Of a stretch of DNA of 64,000 nt, positions 36,045 to 44,972 are shown one piece after another. The stretch is from JAOAFT01 sp035390885 (GTDB lineage: Bacteria; Bacteroidota; Ignavibacteria; UBA10030): assembly GCA_035390885.1 (NCBI GenBank), contig DAOOUW010000001.1, forward strand, positions 21,860 to 85,859, read 5' to 3'. Under the pieces are notes generated by a model. The model searched no databases, had not been told where the DNA came from, and worked only from the letters and a program-made list of their open reading frames with translations. Both the position numbers and the translations under genes were made by a program. How positions within the stretch are numbered: the first letter of the stretch is position 1; each line of letters starts with the position of its first letter.

Positions 36045-37976
36045 ATGAATGACGCCCGAAAGCGTAATCCGTTCTTTTCCTGGATTAGCTCTTTAACGCT
36101 AATGCAGGAAACGTACGTAGGTTTGGGCGTCATTTTGTTTATAGCCTCAATATTTGTTCATAATTTAATGTGGCGGGTGATTTGTATTGTGGGGTTAGGT
36201 GCGGTAACAGTATTGCTTGTGCGCACCATTCTCCGTCAACCCAGACAGGAGAGTACGTCGGAAGATGATTCTCAGCAAGATTCAAAGGAGAGAGACGGTA
36301 CAGTGAAAAAGTTAATCTTTGATGATTTTCAGACTTCCGGCTCTCAATATAAAATTCAGCTTATTGACGATGGAAACAAACAACCGTTGCAAGAAACGCC
36401 GAATCAGGAATTTCATGAGGTTTCACATCACAGAGCCCCTAAACAAACAACAGTTGAGTGGGATTTAACTGCATTTTTTGAAGATATTGATCAAGCGACC
36501 CAGAATGGACCACGAGGCGAGTTTCATGCATTGACGTCTCGAATTTTAACTGCTGTGAAGGAAGTAACTTTTGCATACACCGTTGCGTTGTTTTGGGTTA
36601 ATCGTGAAAAGAATCAATTAGTGCTCGAGGATGCTGCGTCTGATAGTTCTGCTTTTATACAGCAACGACGACTGGAACTTGGGAATGATTATATTAGCCA
36701 GGTTGCACAGGCTGGAAAGCCCATCATTGTAAATTACCTTACGGATATTAGCCAATCAGAATTACTGCCGTACTATTCACAGAAAGAACAGGTCCAAACT
36801 TTTTTGGGTATTCCAGTCTTTTATCCCGCTCAGACTTCTACTCCTATTGCTGTACTGACCGTGGATTGTTGTGAAAATGATGCTTATGGAAACGAAACCA
36901 TCGCACTCTTAGCAAATTTTGCAAAGCTTCTATCTTCATTGCTTGTTAGTTACACATCGAAGTACGATTTGCTGTTAGATTCAAAAGTATTACAGGCGCT
37001 CTCTCACTTTCGACAAAACCTCGAGCAGGAATTTAGTGTTCCGGTTATATGTCGTACGCTGGCTGAAGAAACATCAAAGCTTGTATCATGGGATTATGTT
37101 GCTGTTGTACTCCATGATGAAAATCGGAAAGAATGGCTTGTGCAGTATATGCTCAATAGAATGAATGATTCATACGTTCCTCTCTTGAGTTCGATTGACC
37201 TGGATGGAAGTATTGTTGGAAAAGTAATTCAAACCGGAGCGCCGACACATATTGAACATCTTTCTCAAATTGGGTTACCAAGATTTTATCCTGCTGAACG
37301 ATGCGAGAGCGACGGTTCATTACTGGCGATCCCGATTAATTCTCTAACCCGATGTTACGGTGCGTTGGTAGTTGAAAGCAAAGATTCGCATGCATATTCG
37401 GATTCTGATATTGTTCTTGTACAAAAATTTACGAACGAAGCATCCTGGGCATTAGAAGCGCTTAGTCTCATGGAAATTACCAGTAAGTACATCTCGTTCG
37501 ATGAAACCACCGGAGTCGCCACCCGAAAAGCGTTTATGGATCGGGTGCATGAAGAAGTGCAGCGTGCAGATGATTTCAATGCAGAGCTTTCCGTTGTAAT
37601 GGTTGCTATCGACCGGATGGAAGATCACCTTAACCGTTTTGGGAAAGAAGCCTTTGATTTTATTCTGCAGAATGTTGGCAGAATAGTGAAAACTGCAGTA
37701 CGTCCGTATGATGTTGTCGGACGTTTTGATTTTAACTGCTTTGGAGTGATACTTGTCAACACAACGCCAAATGAAGCCTCGTTGTGGGCGGAGAAATTGC
37801 GGAAAAATGTAGCGAGCAACATCATAAATATCGATAACAGAAATTTTTCCACCACTGTAAGTATTGGTATCGCTGGAACATTTGAAAATGCAAGCGATAT
37901 GGATGTGTTAGGTAATGCAACTCGTGCGTTAGCAAAAGCACGTGAAGCAGGCGGTAATATTATGCGTGTTTATTAA
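36045..37976 (+). CDS. GAF-domain protein with degenerate GGDEF domain
   Basis: The 643-residue protein has two N-terminal membrane helices (YVGLGVILFIASIFVHNLMW; VICIVGLGAVTVLLV), a linker, two GAF domains (~145-310 and ~325-470) and a C-terminal GGDEF fold (~480-640). The active-site loop reads GRFDFN instead of GGDEF, and the usual RxxD inhibitory site is not clear, so cyclic-di-GMP synthesis is improbable. It may bind a ligand or partner instead. It stands between non-coding DNA and a small zinc-ribbon gene. Confidence 0.88.
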   Translation: MNDARKRNPFFSWISSLTLMQETYVGLGVILFIASIFVHNLMWRVICIVGLGAVTVLLVRTILRQPRQESTSEDDSQQDSKERDGTVKKLIFDDFQTSGSQYKIQLIDDGNKQPLQETPNQEFHEVSHHRAPKQTTVEWDLTAFFEDIDQATQNGPRGEFHALTSRILTAVKEVTFAYTVALFWVNREKNQLVLEDAASDSSAFIQQRRLELGNDYISQVAQAGKPIIVNYLTDISQSELLPYYSQKEQVQTFLGIPVFYPAQTSTPIAVLTVDCCENDAYGNETIALLANFAKLLSSLLVSYTSKYDLLLDSKVLQALSHFRQNLEQEFSVPVICRTLAEETSKLVSWDYVAVVLHDENRKEWLVQYMLNRMNDSYVPLLSSIDLDGSIVGKVIQTGAPTHIEHLSQIGLPRFYPAERCESDGSLLAIPINSLTRCYGALVVESKDSHAYSDSDIVLVQKFTNEASWALEALSLMEITSKYISFDETTGVATRKAFMDRVHEEVQRADDFNAELSVVMVAIDRMEDHLNRFGKEAFDFILQNVGRIVKTAVRPYDVVGRFDFNCFGVILVNTTPNEASLWAEKLRKNVASNIINIDNRNFSTTVSIGIAGTFENASDMDVLGNATRALAKAREAGGNIMRVY

Positions 37977-38021
37977 ATGAGAACAATTAAATAATAAAAA
38001 CTAATTATCGGGAGTTAATCT

Positions 38022-38216
38022 ATGGCAAAAGCAACAGACTTTGCAGAAAAAGCAAAAAAAGCCGCTAGCGAGCGCGGAGCAAAATGTCCAAAATGTGGAG
38101 CAATTAAAGTCCCAACGCTCTATGTACAATCCGTTCGTTCAGCACACGGCTCGTATAAGTTCAACAAACAGCGTGTGCAAATTTGTAAATGTAATGAAAA
38201 AGAAATCCTCGGCTAA
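38022..38216 (+). CDS. Small zinc-ribbon-like protein
   Basis: This 64-residue basic protein starts behind a GGGAG-like site. It has CPKCG (residues 22-26) and a C-terminal ICKCNE, giving four cysteines that fit a zinc ribbon. The N-terminal Lys/Ala-rich helix (MAKATDFAEKAKKAASERGA) could contact nucleic acid. I do not recognise the family. It precedes deoB by 16 bp on the same strand. Confidence 0.72.
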   Translation: MAKATDFAEKAKKAASERGAKCPKCGAIKVPTLYVQSVRSAHGSYKFNKQRVQICKCNEKEILG

Positions 38217-38232
38217 ATAGAGTGCATTATTT

Positions 38233-39420
38233 GTGCCAAGGCAAGGGAAAATAGTCTTGATTGTATTAGATGGCGTTGGAATTGGAGCATTGCCCGACGC
38301 GGATAAATACGGAGATGAAGGTGCAAACACGCTTGTTCACATCGCAGAGAAAGTGCGTGATTTTTCTCTTCCGAATTTAGCGCAGCTTGGACTTGCCGCT
38401 CTTATTTCGATGAATCTAAGTTCTTCTCAACCGAACATCAGTGGCTGTTACGGAAAAATGATGGAAGCTTCCAAAGGAAAAGATAGCACAACCGGACACT
38501 GGGAGTTGACAGGAATTGTTACAACAGAAGAATTTCCAGTGTATCCAATGGGTTTTCCAGATGAAGTCCTTGATTCATTTTTACAAGAAACAGGTTGTAA
38601 AGGATTCCTTGGCAATAAACCAGCATCGGGAACTGAAATTATAAGCGAATTAGGAGACGAGCATATTCGTACGGGCTTTCCTATTATCTATACATCGGCG
38701 GATTCGGTTTTTCAAATTGCCGCGCACGAAGAAGTCATTCCACTCGATCGTTTATATGAAATTTGTTCTATTACTCGGAACAAAGTTATGATTGGAAAGC
38801 ATAGAGTAGGTCGTGTTATTGCTCGGCCGTTCCAAGGCGTCTCAGGCGCTTATGTCCGTACGCCATACCGGAAAGATTTTGCTGTTGAACCGCCTTATCC
38901 GACACTTCTTGATGTACTGAGCGACCATAATATTGAAACAGTTGGCATCGGGAAAATCGAAGATTTGTTCTGTGGACGAGGATTGAAAAAAAGCATCCAT
39001 ACAAAATCCAATGCGGAAGGGATTCAATCTATTATTGAACAGAGCAGTGCAAGGAATAGCGGATTTATTATGGCGAATCTTGTAGATTTTGATATGTTAT
39101 ATGGACATCGTCAAGATGTGGTTGGATTTGCAAAGGCATTGCAGGAATTCGATGCTGCGCTACCGGCGATTCAGGCAACTTTAGGAGCTTTTGATACGTT
39201 ATTACTAACAGCCGATCATGGCAATGATCCCGCAGATGCAAGCACGGATCATACGCGGGAATCCGTCCCCTTATTGGTTTATACACCAGAGGGGAAAAAG
39301 AATGGATATCTTGGTCAGAGTAGCACATTTGCAGATTGTGCACAAACAGTGTGTGAGTACTATGGAATAAGCGCTCCTCCTCATTTTGGAGGAACGAGTT
39401 TTTATTCGCAAATAATATAA
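38233..39420 (+). CDS. deoB: Phosphopentomutase
   Basis: DeoB interconverts (deoxy)ribose 1- and 5-phosphate in nucleoside salvage. Translation starts at GTG 38233 (PRQGKIVLIVLDGVGIG). The 395-residue alkaline-phosphatase-superfamily protein has DGVGIGALPDA, the STTGHWEL nucleophile loop and TADHGNDP metal site. It complements deoC (42917), which acts on the product deoxyribose 5-phosphate. Length is normal. Confidence 0.95.
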   Translation: MPRQGKIVLIVLDGVGIGALPDADKYGDEGANTLVHIAEKVRDFSLPNLAQLGLAALISMNLSSSQPNISGCYGKMMEASKGKDSTTGHWELTGIVTTEEFPVYPMGFPDEVLDSFLQETGCKGFLGNKPASGTEIISELGDEHIRTGFPIIYTSADSVFQIAAHEEVIPLDRLYEICSITRNKVMIGKHRVGRVIARPFQGVSGAYVRTPYRKDFAVEPPYPTLLDVLSDHNIETVGIGKIEDLFCGRGLKKSIHTKSNAEGIQSIIEQSSARNSGFIMANLVDFDMLYGHRQDVVGFAKALQEFDAALPAIQATLGAFDTLLLTADHGNDPADASTDHTRESVPLLVYTPEGKKNGYLGQSSTFADCAQTVCEYYGISAPPHFGGTSFYSQII

Positions 39421-39471
39421 GAAACAAATGATAGAAGCTGTTACGTCTAAGAGTGCAGCGACTATAAAACG

Positions 39472-39509
39472 GGTATACATTATACCTAAAATTTATCCAG
39501 AGGGATAAA
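39472..39509. repeat. Two perfect hairpins in the rpoD leader region
   Basis: GGTATA-CAT-TATACC (39472-39486) is followed immediately by TTTATCC-AGAG-GGATAAA (39492-39509). Both are perfect. The second ends one base before the ATG of a 30-codon leader frame and would hide its ribosome site (AGAGGG) in the loop and stem. Confidence 0.6.
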
Positions 39510-39602
39510 ATGAAAGCAGATAGCTTCCAGAAAAGAATAAATGATTCTTTGCATTATGTTGTCGCATCAAATAAATATAGAATGTTTCACTATGTGAGAT
39601 GA
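39510..39602 (+). CDS. Possible 30-residue leader peptide before rpoD
   Basis: ATG 39510 is preceded by GAGGGATAAA, a good ribosome site. The frame encodes a basic peptide, MKADSFQKRINDSLHYVVAS followed by NKYRMFHYVR, and stops at TGA 39600-39602, seven bases before the GTG of rpoD. The stop is in the same frame as rpoD. The frame may be a regulatory leader or chance; codon content alone cannot decide. Confidence 0.35.
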   Translation: MKADSFQKRINDSLHYVVASNKYRMFHYVR

Positions 39603-39608
39603 GATATC

Positions 39609-40463
39609 GTGAAAATTAGTAAACAATATACAAATCGTGAGAGCCAATCTCTGGACAAATATTTACAAGAAATTGGAAAAGTGGAATTACTGACGCCGCA
39701 AGAAGAAATTGAACTTGCGCGTCGGATTAAAAAAGGCGATCAAAAAGCATTAGAAAAATTAACAAAAGCAAATCTTCGGTTTGTTGTAAGTGTTGCAAAG
39801 CAATACCAGAATCAAGGCTTATCGCTTGGTGATTTGATTAATGAAGGTAACCTTGGACTGATCAAGGCAGCAAAGCGTTTCGATGAAACGCGTGGATTCA
39901 AATTCATCTCGTATGCAGTATGGTGGATTCGGCAGTCGATTCTTCAGGCGCTTGCGGAACAATCGCGTATTGTGCGATTGCCTCTTAATAGAGTCGGAGC
40001 TTTGAATAAGATTGGGAAAGCGTTTAGTACGCTCGAACAAGAATTCGAACGCGAGCCAAGTGCAAGCGAACTTGCCGAAGAACTTGATATGTCGCTGTTC
40101 GAAGTTTCCGATACGTTGAAGATTTCTGGGCGGCACCTTTCGATGGATGCTCCATTTGCTCAAGGAGAAGACAATCGGTTGCTTGATGTTATTCAAGATA
40201 ATCGACAGCCGTCTCCCGATTCAGGATTGATGGATGAATCACTGAAGGCGGAAGTGCGCCGTGCTCTGGCGACGTTGAGCGAGCGCGAAGCTCAGGTTAT
40301 TCGACTTTATTTTGGAATTGATTCAGAGCATTCGCTGACGCTCGAAGAAATCGGAGAGAAATTTAATCTTACTCGTGAAAGAGTGCGTCAGATAAAAGAA
40401 AAGGCAATTCGACGATTGCGTCATACATCCCGGAGTAAAGCGCTTCGTACATATCTTGGATAG
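39609..40463 (+). CDS. rpoD: Primary sigma factor, RpoD/SigA type
   Basis: This 284-residue sigma-70 is the short type of Bacteroidota, starting with KISKQYTNRESQSLDKYLQE. Region 2 (NEGNLGLIKAAKRFDETRGF, SYAVWWIRQSI), region 3 and region 4.2 with the -35 recognition helix (LEEIGEKFNLTRERVRQIKE) are complete. Upstream in-frame sequence hits TGA nine bases earlier, so GTG 39609 must be the start. Near-consensus TTGACA-N17-TATATT promoters elsewhere in this window fit a sigma-70 of this class. A terminator follows. Confidence 0.96.
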   Translation: MKISKQYTNRESQSLDKYLQEIGKVELLTPQEEIELARRIKKGDQKALEKLTKANLRFVVSVAKQYQNQGLSLGDLINEGNLGLIKAAKRFDETRGFKFISYAVWWIRQSILQALAEQSRIVRLPLNRVGALNKIGKAFSTLEQEFEREPSASELAEELDMSLFEVSDTLKISGRHLSMDAPFAQGEDNRLLDVIQDNRQPSPDSGLMDESLKAEVRRALATLSEREAQVIRLYFGIDSEHSLTLEEIGEKFNLTRERVRQIKEKAIRRLRHTSRSKALRTYLG

Positions 40464-40471
40464 AGTAAAAT

Positions 40472-40509
40472 CCTTTTTGGCTTTCTCACTCTTTGAGAAG
40501 CCAAAAAGG
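40472..40509 (+). terminator. Hairpin terminator after rpoD
   Basis: CCTTTTTGGCTT(T)CTCA pairs with TGAGAAGCCAAAAAGG, a ~16 bp stem with one bulge and a 5 nt loop, 9 bp after the rpoD stop. The 3' side is TTCGTTGTTTG, and the A/T-rich arms make it bidirectional. Confidence 0.8.
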
Positions 40510-40637
40510 TTCGTTGTTTGAAAACGAGATTGGAATAGTTGCAGAGAGCTTCAGCAGGAGAAATTATAGGAACCAATAATTGGCGTATCGATGCACCGTT
40601 CTGAAAAATCTTTAACGACATAACAGAAGCTCCCCAA

Positions 40638-41291
40638 ATGAGATCATCGTCTTTATTATGCCATATCTGCGCTTTCCTTAGTATTGTTGTAATTCTTTTC
40701 TCTTTCAGTGGATGCGGTACTTCATCTCCTCGATTCAGTTCGAAAGAAAAAACACGAGCCTCTGAGCAGAAGAAAAATGAACCGCAATCCCGTTTTTCTT
40801 CTCAAGAAGTCAAAAAAGAGCAAAAGAAAAAAAACACAAAAGTGGATACGACTAACGTTGAGCGGATTAAAATAGAGAGGAGTGATTTCCGCAAGGAAAA
40901 GAACCAAGCAATTGAGCCTCTCGATCAGAGCCGTATGATGCGCGAAATCTCAAAGTATATGGGAGTACCATATGTTTCTGGAGGCGCTTCTTCTCAAGGG
41001 ATGGATTGTTCTGGGTACACAATGGTGGTTTATAAAAATGCAATGAACATCGAACTTCCACGAAGCAGCGCTGAACAGTATAAGATGGGAAGAGCAGTCG
41101 AACAATCGGAATTAAAATTTGGAGACCTTGTGTTCTTCAATACAACAGGCGATCCTGCATCGCATGTCGGAATTTATATTGGCGATAACTTGTTTGCTCA
41201 TGCAAGCGTCTCGCTTGGAGTAACGATATCTTCTCTTCAAAGCTCGTACTATAGCAAACGGTACACAGGCGCACGAAGAATTATTGAATGA
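40638..41291 (+). CDS. NlpC/P60 family cell-wall peptidase lipoprotein
   Basis: The 217-residue lipoprotein has a signal peptide ending in the lipobox FSGC, a Lys/Ser-rich linker and a C-terminal NlpC/P60 domain from ~residue 100. The catalytic Cys is in GMDCSGYT, the His in ASHVGIYIG, and the third residue in LFAHASV. Such enzymes cleave peptide bonds in peptidoglycan stems, so it acts in the periplasm. It lies 14 bp before def, likely in the same transcript. Confidence 0.92.
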   Translation: MRSSSLLCHICAFLSIVVILFSFSGCGTSSPRFSSKEKTRASEQKKNEPQSRFSSQEVKKEQKKKNTKVDTTNVERIKIERSDFRKEKNQAIEPLDQSRMMREISKYMGVPYVSGGASSQGMDCSGYTMVVYKNAMNIELPRSSAEQYKMGRAVEQSELKFGDLVFFNTTGDPASHVGIYIGDNLFAHASVSLGVTISSLQSSYYSKRYTGARRIIE

Positions 41292-41305
41292 AAGGGAAAC
41301 GTTAA

Positions 41306-41902
41306 ATGTCAGTTCTTCCTATCTATGTATATGGAACAAAAATATTGAAAAAAAGGAGTCAAAATGTAACAGAGACCAATGAATCTCTCCACAAATTGAT
41401 TTTTGACATGTTCGAAACTATGCGGAAGGCAAATGGTATCGGTCTGGCAGCCAATCAGGTTGGAGATTCTCGGCGCATTATTACAATTGATATAAGCGAT
41501 GCCGATGAACCTAATGCAGAAGGTGAGGCAGAGAGCAATGAACATCCGACGTCGCCAGATTTACCACGTACGCTCGTCGTGATCAATCCAGAAATAATTG
41601 CGACGGAAGGTTCATGGATTATGGAGGAAGGGTGTTTGAGCATTCCAGATATTCATGCCGAAGTAGAACGACCTGAAAAAATCAAGGTTCGATTTTTGGA
41701 TGCAGAACTTCACGAACAGGAGCTAGTTGCAGATGGATTGCTTGCAAGGGTACTCCAGCATGAAATGGATCACCTTGAAGGGGTCCTTTTTATCGAGCGA
41801 ATATCCCGAGCGAAACGGAGCATGTTAATGCCAAAGCTCAGGAAAATTCGAAAGGGTGAAATAGATTTGTCATACAATATTGTTACGATGATGGATGAAT
41901 AG
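41306..41902 (+). CDS. def: Peptide deformylase
   Basis: Def removes the N-formyl group from nascent proteins. The 198-residue protein has GIGLAANQVG, EEGCLSIP and QHEMDHLEG, giving the Cys and two His metal ligands and the catalytic Glu. An insertion at ~73-83 (NAEGEAESNEHPTSP) is longer than in E. coli. fmt starts 2 bp after its stop, so formylation and deformylation are coupled in one operon. Confidence 0.97.
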   Translation: MSVLPIYVYGTKILKKRSQNVTETNESLHKLIFDMFETMRKANGIGLAANQVGDSRRIITIDISDADEPNAEGEAESNEHPTSPDLPRTLVVINPEIIATEGSWIMEEGCLSIPDIHAEVERPEKIKVRFLDAELHEQELVADGLLARVLQHEMDHLEGVLFIERISRAKRSMLMPKLRKIRKGEIDLSYNIVTMMDE

Positions 41903-41904
41903 CA

Positions 41905-42834
41905 ATGTCTTTGAGGATCCTTTTCCTTGGTACACCGGAATTTGCCTGCGTGAGTTTGCAAAACTTACTCGACCATGGGTACTCGATTCCAGCAGTTGTT
42001 ACCGCACCGGATAAACCACGAGGTCGCGGGCGACAATTTTCATTTACACCAGTAAAAGAATTGGCGCTAAAAAAGAATCTCCGAGTGTTACAACCAAATT
42101 CACTAAAAGATCCAAACTTTATTAAAACACTCCAGGAATTAAAACCTGACATCGGTGTTGTTGTCGCGTTTAGGATTCTCCCAGCGGAAGTATTTCAAAT
42201 ACCTCGTTTAGGAACTTTCAATCTTCATGCATCGCTCCTACCAAAGTATCGTGGCGCGGCGCCAATTAACTGGGCAATTATCAATGGCGAAAAAGAAACC
42301 GGCGTAACGACGTTCTTCTTACAAGAAAAAGTCGATACCGGAAATATAATTCTTCAGGAACGGGTTCCAATAAATGATGAGGACACATTTGGAACACTCT
42401 ATAATACTCTTGCACAAGTCGGTGCACAGATTGTATTGAAAACTGTTCAGCTTATTGAATCTGGAGGTGTCATTGTACATCCACAGGATGAAAATTTTGC
42501 AACTCCCGCCCCAAAAATATTTAAAAATGATTGCCGTATTCAATGGAATAAGTCAGCTCAGGAAGTACATAATTTTATAAGAGGACTATCTCCTCAACCG
42601 ACTGCGTGGACGACGCATAAAGGAAAATTGCTTCGAATTTTTCGCTCGACCCCTGTCTTGAATAATATCTCGCAGCCGGGTGTTGTTGTTCGTTCGACTT
42701 CATCGGAATTATTGATCGGTACTGCAAACGGTTCTATTGCTGTTCAGGAAATTCAAGCAGAAGGGAAACGTCGTTTGCCAATCGAAGAATTTTTGCGAGG
42801 ATATCGCATATTTGAAAATGATGTAGTTTCTTAA
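41905..42834 (+). CDS. fmt: Methionyl-tRNA formyltransferase
   Basis: Fmt formylates initiator Met-tRNA using 10-formyl-THF. The 309-residue protein has FLGTPEFA at the N-terminus, the catalytic region NLHASLLPKYRGAAPINWAI and the C-terminal OB domain. Start is ATG 41905 immediately after def. deoC follows 83 bp later on the same strand. Confidence 0.97.
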   Translation: MSLRILFLGTPEFACVSLQNLLDHGYSIPAVVTAPDKPRGRGRQFSFTPVKELALKKNLRVLQPNSLKDPNFIKTLQELKPDIGVVVAFRILPAEVFQIPRLGTFNLHASLLPKYRGAAPINWAIINGEKETGVTTFFLQEKVDTGNIILQERVPINDEDTFGTLYNTLAQVGAQIVLKTVQLIESGGVIVHPQDENFATPAPKIFKNDCRIQWNKSAQEVHNFIRGLSPQPTAWTTHKGKLLRIFRSTPVLNNISQPGVVVRSTSSELLIGTANGSIAVQEIQAEGKRRLPIEEFLRGYRIFENDVVS

Positions 42835-42916
42835 TTTACCTGAGCTTGTGAACTCACAGTAATTCTTGTATATTACTGCAAGTAAGAGAGCCATTAATCG
42901 AGGAAATTTATTTTTA

Positions 42917-43618
42917 ATGCTTACATTCAAGCAACCATTTGATTCAAAACTTGCTTCGTTCATCGATCACACGTTATTGAAACCTGAGGCGCTTCCCTCT
43001 GAAATTGAACAGCTTTGTGAAGAAGCGCGCAATTATAAATTTGCGTCTGTATGTGTAAATCCTTCGTATGTCTCTTTGTGTCATTCCTTGCTTCGAGATA
43101 CCGACGTCAAAGTCTGTACGGTCATCGGATTTCCGTTGGGAGCTACAACGACCGCCGCAAAACTTGCCGAAGCGGGTGAAGCTATCAAGCACGGCGCGCA
43201 AGAAGTAGACATGGTACTGCATCTTGGAATGTTAAAATCTGGGAACAATCAATATGTTCTCGAAGATATTAAATCCATTGTTCATAGTTCTCATCATTCG
43301 CATGCTTTAACGAAAGTAATCATCGAAACTTGTCTTTTAACCAGAGAAGAAAAAGAACGAGCATGTAAATTAATAATAGAAGCTGGAGCTGATTTTGTCA
43401 AAACATCCACAGGATTTTCAAAAGGCGGCGCAACAGTGGAAGATGTAACGCTTCTCCGAGCTTCGGTTGGTACATTAGCAGGTGTAAAGGCATCTGGAGG
43501 AATTCGTACACGCGAACAGGCAATAGCAATGATTTCAGCCGGAGCAAATCGGATTGGTACAAGTTCCGGGGTCTCTCTTATAACAGAATTTTCAGAATCT
43601 CAACCCCATGAATATTAA
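42917..43618 (+). CDS. deoC: Deoxyribose-phosphate aldolase
   Basis: DeoC cleaves 2-deoxyribose 5-phosphate to acetaldehyde and glyceraldehyde 3-phosphate. ATG 42917 (MLTFKQPFDSKLASFIDHTL) gives 233 residues; a TTG reading 51 bp earlier adds no family sequence. The Schiff-base lysine is in GADFVKTSTGFSKGGAT and the second active-site lysine in VKASGGIRTREQA. It functions with deoB upstream. Its stop overlaps the start of a SPOR lipoprotein gene by 11 bp. Confidence 0.95.
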   Translation: MLTFKQPFDSKLASFIDHTLLKPEALPSEIEQLCEEARNYKFASVCVNPSYVSLCHSLLRDTDVKVCTVIGFPLGATTTAAKLAEAGEAIKHGAQEVDMVLHLGMLKSGNNQYVLEDIKSIVHSSHHSHALTKVIIETCLLTREEKERACKLIIEAGADFVKTSTGFSKGGATVEDVTLLRASVGTLAGVKASGGIRTREQAIAMISAGANRIGTSSGVSLITEFSESQPHEY

Positions 43619-44147
43619 AGTGGATAATCGTGTGAAGAGAATCTTCATTATCATTTTTAGTGTGATTCTACTTGGAATGTGGGGATGTATGGTATCTCAA
43701 GGAACAAAGGGCGATAGACGGAATAAGCATCCAGCACAACAATTCAATTCACAAGAAATTACACCCGATTCGAGTTCGAATCATCCAAATCACTCTTCAT
43801 TACCAGAATTTATGTCGCAGCAAGATACTGTACAGGCAGAAATTTTTCATTATCCCAAATCGAAACAAGGCGATAGTACAAACGGTGCATTAGGAGGTTC
43901 TTGGTTCTATACAATTCAGCTTGGCGCCTACAGTGACATTGCGAATGCTCTTCGCAATCAAAAACTTGCAAAGGAGCGATTCAAAGAGTATCCTGTATTC
44001 AATGAATTCGATGATTCTCTGCATCTGTATCGAGTAAGTATTGGGAGATTTTCGGATAGAGAATCGGCGGAAGTTGTTCTAAGGACGTTGCAACGACAAT
44101 TCCCAAAGGAGTACGGAAAATGCTGGTTGAAACTTGTGGTAGAATAA
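43608..44147 (+). CDS. SPOR-domain lipoprotein
   Basis: The 179-residue lipoprotein has a signal segment (RIFIIIFSVILLGMWGC) with lipobox MWGC, a Ser/Gln/Asn-rich linker and a C-terminal SPOR domain (WFYTIQLGAYSDIANALRNQ, YRVSIGRFSDRESAEVVLRT). SPOR domains bind denuded glycan strands at the division septum. It overlaps deoC at its start and the following SPOR gene by 28 bp at its end, so all three are on one transcript. Confidence 0.88.
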   Translation: MNIKVDNRVKRIFIIIFSVILLGMWGCMVSQGTKGDRRNKHPAQQFNSQEITPDSSSNHPNHSSLPEFMSQQDTVQAEIFHYPKSKQGDSTNGALGGSWFYTIQLGAYSDIANALRNQKLAKERFKEYPVFNEFDDSLHLYRVSIGRFSDRESAEVVLRTLQRQFPKEYGKCWLKLVVE

Positions 44148-44674
44148 TTTCTTACTGCATGCTTATTCTTTGTTCGATTTTTGTATTGGGAACAGGTTGT
44201 TCGTCAAGCCGGGATTTTTCACAATCGCCGGTAACAACTGAAAAAATGGCTCCCTTGAATGATTATGAAAAGACATTTAACCCAATTCCGTATAGCAAGG
44301 ATATTGCGATCGTAATTGAAAAAAATGCAACACAGAACCAACAGGGTATTTTTACGCCACCATCACAGGATACTGTAGAAGCGCAAGAGGAAATAGTACA
44401 GGGGTTTCGTATTCAATTATTTTCATCCTCTGATTTTGAAGATGCAAGTCAGTTCAAAATTTCTTTGCAGGATCGGTCGGTTTCAGATTCTGTGTACATT
44501 GTTTTTGATCCCCCTGTTTATAAAGTGCGTGTTGGCGATTATAGTACGCGATATGAGGCAAACCAAAGACTTCTATACTATATCGATTTAGGATATCGCG
44601 ATGCGTGGGTGGTACCCGATAGAGTAAGTCAGCGTAAACGCGTAATACCGCAATCGACAGACAATAAGTTTTAA
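44120..44674 (+). CDS. Second SPOR-domain lipoprotein
   Basis: The 184-residue product has a hydrophobic segment (ISYCMLILCSIFVLGTGC) with lipobox GTGC and a C-terminal SPOR-like repeat (GFRIQLFSSSDFEDASQFKI, YKVRVGDYSTRYEANQRLLY). It overlaps the preceding SPOR gene by 28 bp. Two tandem SPOR lipoproteins probably form a septal cell-wall pair. Start at ATG 44120 is inside the upstream gene; a later start would lose the signal peptide. Confidence 0.82.
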   Translation: MLVETCGRIISYCMLILCSIFVLGTGCSSSRDFSQSPVTTEKMAPLNDYEKTFNPIPYSKDIAIVIEKNATQNQQGIFTPPSQDTVEAQEEIVQGFRIQLFSSSDFEDASQFKISLQDRSVSDSVYIVFDPPVYKVRVGDYSTRYEANQRLLYYIDLGYRDAWVVPDRVSQRKRVIPQSTDNKF

Positions 44675-44742
44675 CTTCTTGATGACCAAGAGTTACCGGG
44701 AATCGCGGTTCTATTCATCATTACTGCTGTCGAAAGATGTCA

Positions 44743-44972
44743 TGTTGTAACAAAATTCACATGAACAGAGATGCTCTTTCATAGTGGTGGAACAGATAAT
44801 ATTCGTATCGAGCGGGAAACAGGTTTGTATAATAACAGCCGTAAGATGCGTGGCGCACAGAACCAGCGATGAGTAAAGAATGTCAAGTAAAAAATTAAAA
44901 ACAGTGAAAATTTAATCTGAGTTTTTACTTGACAAAAGGGTTGTAACCCAATATATTTACAGCGGTTGTAAC
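44743..44972 (+). promoter_or_regulatory. Promoter region of the RNR gene with iterated TTGTAAC boxes
   Basis: TTGACA (44929-44934) and TATATT (44952-44957) are spaced by exactly 17 bp. The spacer contains the palindrome GGGTTGTAACCC (44938-44949). Related boxes are TGTTGTAACA (44743-44752) and CGGTTGTAAC (44963-44972). The -35 is also the right arm of a perfect 13 bp inverted repeat: TGTCAAGTAAAAA (44881-44893) and TTTTTACTTGACA (44922-44934). A dedicated repressor is implied. The boxes do not match the NrdR consensus ACACWATATATWGTGT. Confidence 0.7.
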
